Origin: Ascarosepion bandense
Lineage: Eukaryota > Mollusca > Cephalopoda > Sepiida > Sepiidae
Length of the DNA stretch: 64,000 nt
Direction: 5' to 3'
Assembly: GCA_037127315.1 (NCBI GenBank)
Contig: JBBBDQ010001186.1
Span: forward strand, 1,936,501 to 2,000,500
The number at the start of each line of letters is the position of its first letter. Position 1 is the first letter of the stretch. Made by a program: the position numbers and the translations under genes. The notes below the pieces were generated by a model. It was not told the origin of the DNA. It saw only the letters and a list, made by a program, of their open reading frames with translations, and did not search any database. Of this stretch, positions 60,308 to 64,000 are shown in pieces.

Positions 60308-60352
60308 GAAGGGAAGTAACTCATGAAGTTTAGAGTTATCGCCCGTTACACA
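60308..60352. repeat. GGGAAGTAACTC palindrome (copy 2)
   Basis: GGAAGGGAAGTAACTC and TAGAGTTATCGCCC form an imperfect hairpin matching the one at 42,526-42,572. Confidence 0.65.
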
Positions 60353-60589
60353 CACGCGCGAGCGCACGTTAAATTATAACATACGTGTATGTTATATCAC
60401 TAAAACATTAGTTATTTAGTTTCGACAGTGTGTCTTGTCAAGCCAGATAGATTATAAGTAATAGTTACTAATGGAACTGTATTCCACAGTTAGATATTTA
60501 CTCTTAAAAAGTGCTCGTAAGAACCACCAAGGCTAGGGAAGAAAACGTTCATTGGGTAAAATGAGTGACAATAAATTCATTACACGCCC

Positions 60590-60912
60590 ACTCACATGCA
60601 TACGAATGCGTATATACATATATCCCTATATATGAACATACCTAGGCATACATATATACATATATGTACTCATGTATATACTTAAACATATGTACCCACG
60701 AATGCTTATACATACATATACACGCATATACACACATCCATCCATATCCACATATAAAAATTGTGTTCACACACTCATATATGTACCTATGAAAACCAGA
60801 CATATAAGCGTATAATTAATACTAACACATATTTACAAAGTATACCAATGAACTTCATACATACGCAGAAATTACGCATATATGTACAAACTTACACACG
60901 CACACATATATA
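60590..60912. repeat. Degenerate ATAC/CATA repeat tract
   Basis: About 320 bp of imperfect CATA, TATA and CACA words (ATACATATAT, ACGCATATAC) without long pure runs, an old microsatellite. Confidence 0.8.
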
Positions 60913-61294
60913 CCCTACCGGCTATAATTATTAGGCCACCTTATTTTTTTTTTAAAGAAATGGTGTATTTCATACTATTTTTAGTATTTATTGCCAAATG
61001 AAAATAGAATGGTTCTTTTGTTATTATTACTTTGCAAAATTTTACAAGCTAAGGAAGCAAAGATGAACTCGTCCGAATCACCCTAAACTTTCTTCATTCT
61101 TTCATTGATGAAACTGCAATATAGGTAATTATTAAATATTTATAAATTCATTTGATGCACATGTTATTGTGTAATATTAACAAAAGAACCCATTCTATTT
61201 TTTTTTACAATTATTCAATTGGCAATAAAAAAAATAGTATGAAATACATCATTTTTTTTAAACACTGGGGTAGCCTAATAATTATGGTTCCGCT

Positions 61295-61298
<4 letters not shown>
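60911..61298. mobile_element. MITE with long inverted repeats and TA-rich flanks
   Basis: The left end CCGGCTATAATTATTAGGCC and the right end (minus strand) AAGCGGAACCATAATTATTAGG open inverted arms of about 110-130 bp at roughly 80% identity; both arms also share ATGTATTTCATACTATTTTT and ATTCTATTTT...TTCTTTTGTTA words. The interior is about 130 bp. No transposase. TA at both borders suits Tc1/mariner-type insertion, but the flanks are TA-rich, so the target duplication is not decisive. Confidence 0.75.

Positions 61299-61361
<63 letters not shown>
61297..61361. repeat. (TA)n microsatellite
   Basis: About 32 TA units, starting at the right end of the MITE. Confidence 0.98.
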
Positions 61362-61367
<6 letters not shown>

Positions 61368-61412
61368 AGGATTAATTCAAAGATGTTTGAATTAATCCTT
61401 TTTTAATATATA
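61355..61412. repeat. Perfect 27-bp hairpin
   Basis: The arm at 61,355-61,381 (ending AAAGGATTAATTCAAA) is perfectly complementary to 61,386-61,412 with a 4-base GATG loop. Either a young inverted duplication at the microsatellite edge or an RNA/DNA foldback. Confidence 0.9.
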
Positions 61413-61553
61413 TTTGCTCTGTAATATTTTATTACATGGAGCTCTCTTCCTGTATCATTTTTTAATATTAAAATAAATTTTTAATATTAATTAGGATCGG
61501 TTTTTTGGAATTTACCTTCCTGCTTTTTTCCCTTGGATTGAAGTATCTGAATT

Positions 61554-61556
<3 letters not shown>

Positions 61557-61625
<69 letters not shown>
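61557..61625. repeat. (TA)n(GA)n compound microsatellite
   Basis: About 20 TA units followed by about 14 GA units, just left of the TIR element. Confidence 0.95.
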
Positions 61626-61628
<3 letters not shown>

Positions 61629-61643
61629 TTTTCTAAATTCAAA

Positions 61644-62597
61644 GGTGTCGGATGTACATTTCGACATAGGATCTCTAATAGAGACTCTACATCACGTCAG
61701 CTACATTGTTTTTCCAAATGGCGAAGGCCCTGAGTTAGTGTGGAGGGGTTTTTTGGTTAACAACGGTCACAAAGTGGAAAAGGACAGAGCTGGTAGTCGC
61801 GGGGTGACAGGGTGTTGAAATGGTATATTTAGGAAGGGGAGGAATAGGAGTTCATATTTTATAAAGATAGACAACTAAAGGAGTTAAATTACTTTTTAAA
61901 GTTAAGATTTTGGGCTGTTTGAAGAGGTGTATTTAAGGCGAGAAGGAATGGGTTCCAATATAAGATTGAAAATTTTTTTTTAAAAAGTTTATTTGATTAA
62001 ACCTTTTAGGTAGAAGCGAGTTAAATGCCAATTACAGGAAGTTATCAGTTTAAAAATTATTAGAGAAAGAATATTAGAGAAAAAATATTAGAGAAAAAAT
62101 ATGTGTTAACCAAGGAAAAAGGGGTTTAGTAAAAGAATCCATATTTTCTAAAGATAGGCAATTAAAGGAGCTTGGGATAGGAAGGTATGGGGGTTAAAAT
62201 ACTTTTTAAGGTTAACGTTAGGGTAAAATTAAGATTAAAACTTAAACTGAATCCTTTTAATTTATATTCTAACATCTAATCAACGGGGATTTAAATTCTA
62301 AATTTAAGTATTCGAATAATTTGCCTTGTGGCGGCACTTACTGATGAATTCCCTCCTAAGATTCAGTAGCCGGTGTTGGTGGGGGTATTTTAATATTGAA
62401 AATTTTTTCCAGTAAACATAGACAGCACCTATCACGAAAATTCTTCGGAATACGGGCTGAACCTATCAGTTTCCAGCTAATTTCAGGATCCAGCCCTTCT
62501 TTCATTTTCCACCAACACCATTTGGAAAAACAATGTCGCTGACGTGATGTAGAGTCTCTATTTAGAGATCCTATGTCGAAATGTACATCCGACACCT
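61644..62597. mobile_element. ~955-bp TIR element (non-autonomous DNA transposon)
   Basis: Terminal inverted repeats of about 80 bp (left 61,644-61,723 beginning GGTGTCGGATGTACATTTCG; right 62,519-62,597) are about 95% identical. The interior contains an internal direct duplication (AAAGATAGRCAAYTAAAGGAG followed by ACTTTTTAA.GTTAA, near 61,864 and 62,150) and an 11-bp inner inverted repeat (GGTGTTGGTGG / CCACCAACACC). No transposase. The 79-codon minus-strand frame at 62,356-62,595 lies mainly in the right arm and is not convincing. Flanks are microsatellites, hiding any target duplication. Superfamily unknown. Confidence 0.8.
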
Positions 62598-62600
62598 TTT

Positions 62601-62668
<68 letters not shown>
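62601..62668. repeat. (CA)n(TA)n compound microsatellite
   Basis: About 11 CA then 22 TA units between the TIR element and the small hammerhead-like element. Confidence 0.97.
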
Positions 62669-62851
62669 CATAGTGATGATCCACGTATACTGTCTTAATA
62701 TATATATAGGAAAAACTGCTAAAAAGTTGTAAGTTTAAAAATGTATTTTTTTGACAGTATTTGTTTATTTCTATTATTATATTTGATATTTCAGACCGTC
62801 CTCAGTCCTTCATCAGAAACAAATGATTTTAAAATTTAAATTAGAAACGTA
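62667..62851. mobile_element. Small TIR element with hammerhead-like core (copy 2)
   Basis: It begins with the same TAACATAGTGATGATCCACG flank as the 44.55-kb copy, then TATAGGAAAAAC and the shared body in the reverse orientation. On the minus strand the body reads ATTTGTTT, CTGATGA, a partly paired AGGAC...GGTCT, GAAA, an AT-rich loop, then AAACAAAT. CUGANGA and GAAA are the hammerhead catalytic core words, and the outer 8-mers are complementary as stem I. The 3' end is truncated near 62,851. Confidence 0.6.
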
Positions 62852-63155
62852 TTTCGTGAGAGCGTTCGTGGATAGAGATTGTTTACATCACGTGACGCAG
62901 AAAGCGACAGATTTTTAAAAAAATATTTGTAAACGTAAACCTATCTTTAATAATACTTATAAATTTTGTTTTAGAGAAATTTTTTTAATTGTATCTAAAA
63001 AAAAGTTTAGCTATTGAAAGATTTATAAAGATTAAAAACACCTAAGTCCCTGTTTAACCCTAGCCTGTGTGTATTTTAATTTTAAAATCCAGTATTTTTC
63101 TTTCTTTCTGCGTGAGTGCGTAGAACTAAAATCGGAGTCTATTAGTAAACATTTT
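62852..63155. other. Non-coding, no recognised element
   Basis: No element recognised between the small TIR copy and the LINE fragment. Confidence 0.4.
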
Positions 63156-63445
63156 AAAATGTTATTGCTTCTGACACTTCCCCACTACCGTAATGAAGCT
63201 TCCCAGTGCTTTTTCTATAAATATTTTCATGATAATTTTTCTGACTATCTTTTCTCTTTAGTACCTAGAATTCCTGAATTTAATCGCAGTTCGAGATTGG
63301 CGGCTAAGTTTCATCATCTTGCAATTGATATTGCTAGATGTAACCGTAGGTTCTGTGCTAACAGTTTCTTCCCTCACACTTTCCGCTCATGTAACTCTTT
63401 TCCGGCTTCTTGTTTGTCAGTCATTTTTTTTTATCTTTAAATGAT
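63155..63445 (+). pseudogene. Jockey/CR1-like LINE C-terminal fragment
   Basis: The plus strand reads CFFYKYFHDNFSDYLFSLVP, RIPEFNRSSRLAAKFHHLAI, DIARCNRRFCANSFFPHTFR and SCNSFPASC. This is the C-terminal tail of jockey/CR1-like ORF2 proteins (SLFYRYxHGxCSxEL, NSFFPRTxRLWNSLP) and the same region as 33,070-33,300 on the other strand. The frame is intact for about 95 codons here, so it is younger than the 33-kb copy, but the catalytic region is missing and the tail is lost at about 63,425. Confidence 0.8.
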
Positions 63446-63695
63446 ATATAAATCGTTATCGTATCTCTTCTTAATTTCTGATCATTAATAACGTTATTAT
63501 TTTAGTCGAATTTTTTCACACTCAATAACTATTTGCGTTTTAGTGGCTTTATTGCCTTATACAAAGTGCAAGAATGATTTCATCCATATCCTTGTCATTT
63601 TGGAACTGAATTGATTACTCGATGTTTTAATCTTATTCTTATTTATTTATTTTGCTAACAACAGAAAAAAAAGTTTCTCAGATCGTGGAACAAAG
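63446..63695. other. AT-rich non-coding DNA
   Basis: Nothing recognised; possibly the 3' UTR side of the LINE fragment. Confidence 0.4.
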
Positions 63696-64000
63696 CTAGG
63701 CTAGGATTCTTTCATCTTGGTATCGTCTGCATAGGAAAACACTCGACAAATGGGCTGCATATCCGTTCAGTCAGTTAAATGCCTTACATGATACACGCTT
63801 TGGGCGATCATGTCTCGAAAGAGACATGACTGACTGGGCAGAAGATTATCCCACAGTAGATTGTCATTGCTTTCTGCAGTAGACTGGTTGCCAACCAAGG
63901 CTATATAACCCAATCTGTCCTATTATTTAACCCGTAACTGGAGGGAAGTGACGGATTAATACCCTTCCCAAGGGTATTTGAGCGTAAGTGAATGCAAGGA
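63696..64000 (+). mobile_element. SINE-like element, shared core family (copy 4, runs off window)
   Basis: The best copy of the family: GGATTCTTTCATCTTGGTAT near the start, a CATGTCTC-GAAA-GAGACATG hairpin (63,809-63,828), then the core TAGACTGGTTGCCAACCAAG, CCAATCTGTCCTATTATTTA, ACCCGTAACTGGAGGGAAGT and GACGGATTAATACCC, with GAGCGTAAGTGAATGCAAGG at the window edge. The 51.1-kb copy matches its last ~100 bp closely. No protein coding. Its true 3' end lies outside the window. Confidence 0.7.

Overview
This window is animal nuclear DNA, very AT-rich and dominated by non-coding and repeat sequence. I find no host protein-coding gene that I can defend. The best organism guess is a mollusc, most likely a cephalopod such as an octopus. 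The reasons are long compound (TG)n/(TA)n/(CA)n microsatellites, several tRNA-type SINEs, jockey/CR1-like and Ty3/gypsy-like remnants, and a recurring palindrome built on GGGAAGTAACTC, a type of motif I remember as common in mollusc DNA. The organism is an inference; nothing in the window fixes the species.

Layout. 1-16 kb is an AT-rich desert with scattered microsatellites and few recognisable elements. 16.4-17.4 kb holds the first copy of an unclassified AT-rich dispersed repeat that recurs at 34.9, 40.4, 47.4, 50.9, 52.0 and 53.6 kb. 22.9-28.8 kb adds a large compound microsatellite, local tandem duplications, a 17-bp inverted repeat and three SINE-like insertions. 29.7-30.5 kb is unusual: a GC-richer, ORF-free unit with a CCAAT-type box, an array of short hairpins, a 44-bp piece of the 5' end of 28S rRNA, and a poly(A) signal followed by a GT-rich tract. 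30.8-41.5 kb is a TE graveyard: a dimeric SINE, a jockey/CR1-like LINE remnant, a second LINE scrap, a Ty3/gypsy pol remnant split by another dimeric SINE, and an RT C-terminal remnant of a second LINE type. 42-54 kb holds inverted-repeat elements, SINEs and a TATA/CCAAT promoter-like block.

The clearest intact mobile element is at 54,192-58,101. It is a non-autonomous LTR retrotransposon with two ~818-bp LTRs (TG...CA), a perfect 5-bp target duplication (ATAAT), a primer-binding-site candidate, a purine tract, and a 2.27-kb purine-rich interior with no coding capacity. 58.1-64 kb continues with a promoter-like block, a MITE with TA-rich flanks, a ~955-bp terminal-inverted-repeat element between two microsatellites, a second copy of a small hammerhead-like element first seen at 44.6 kb, another jockey/CR1-like fragment, and a SINE that runs off the window.

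How the parts interact: most of the recognisable content is transposon life-history (insertion, nesting, truncation, inversion) rather than cellular pathway. Coding signals exist only as broken reverse transcriptase, RNase H and integrase pieces. The items most worth follow-up are the 28S-fragment/hairpin transcription unit, the non-autonomous LTR element, and the two-copy hammerhead-like element whose body lies in opposite orientation to a shared flank.
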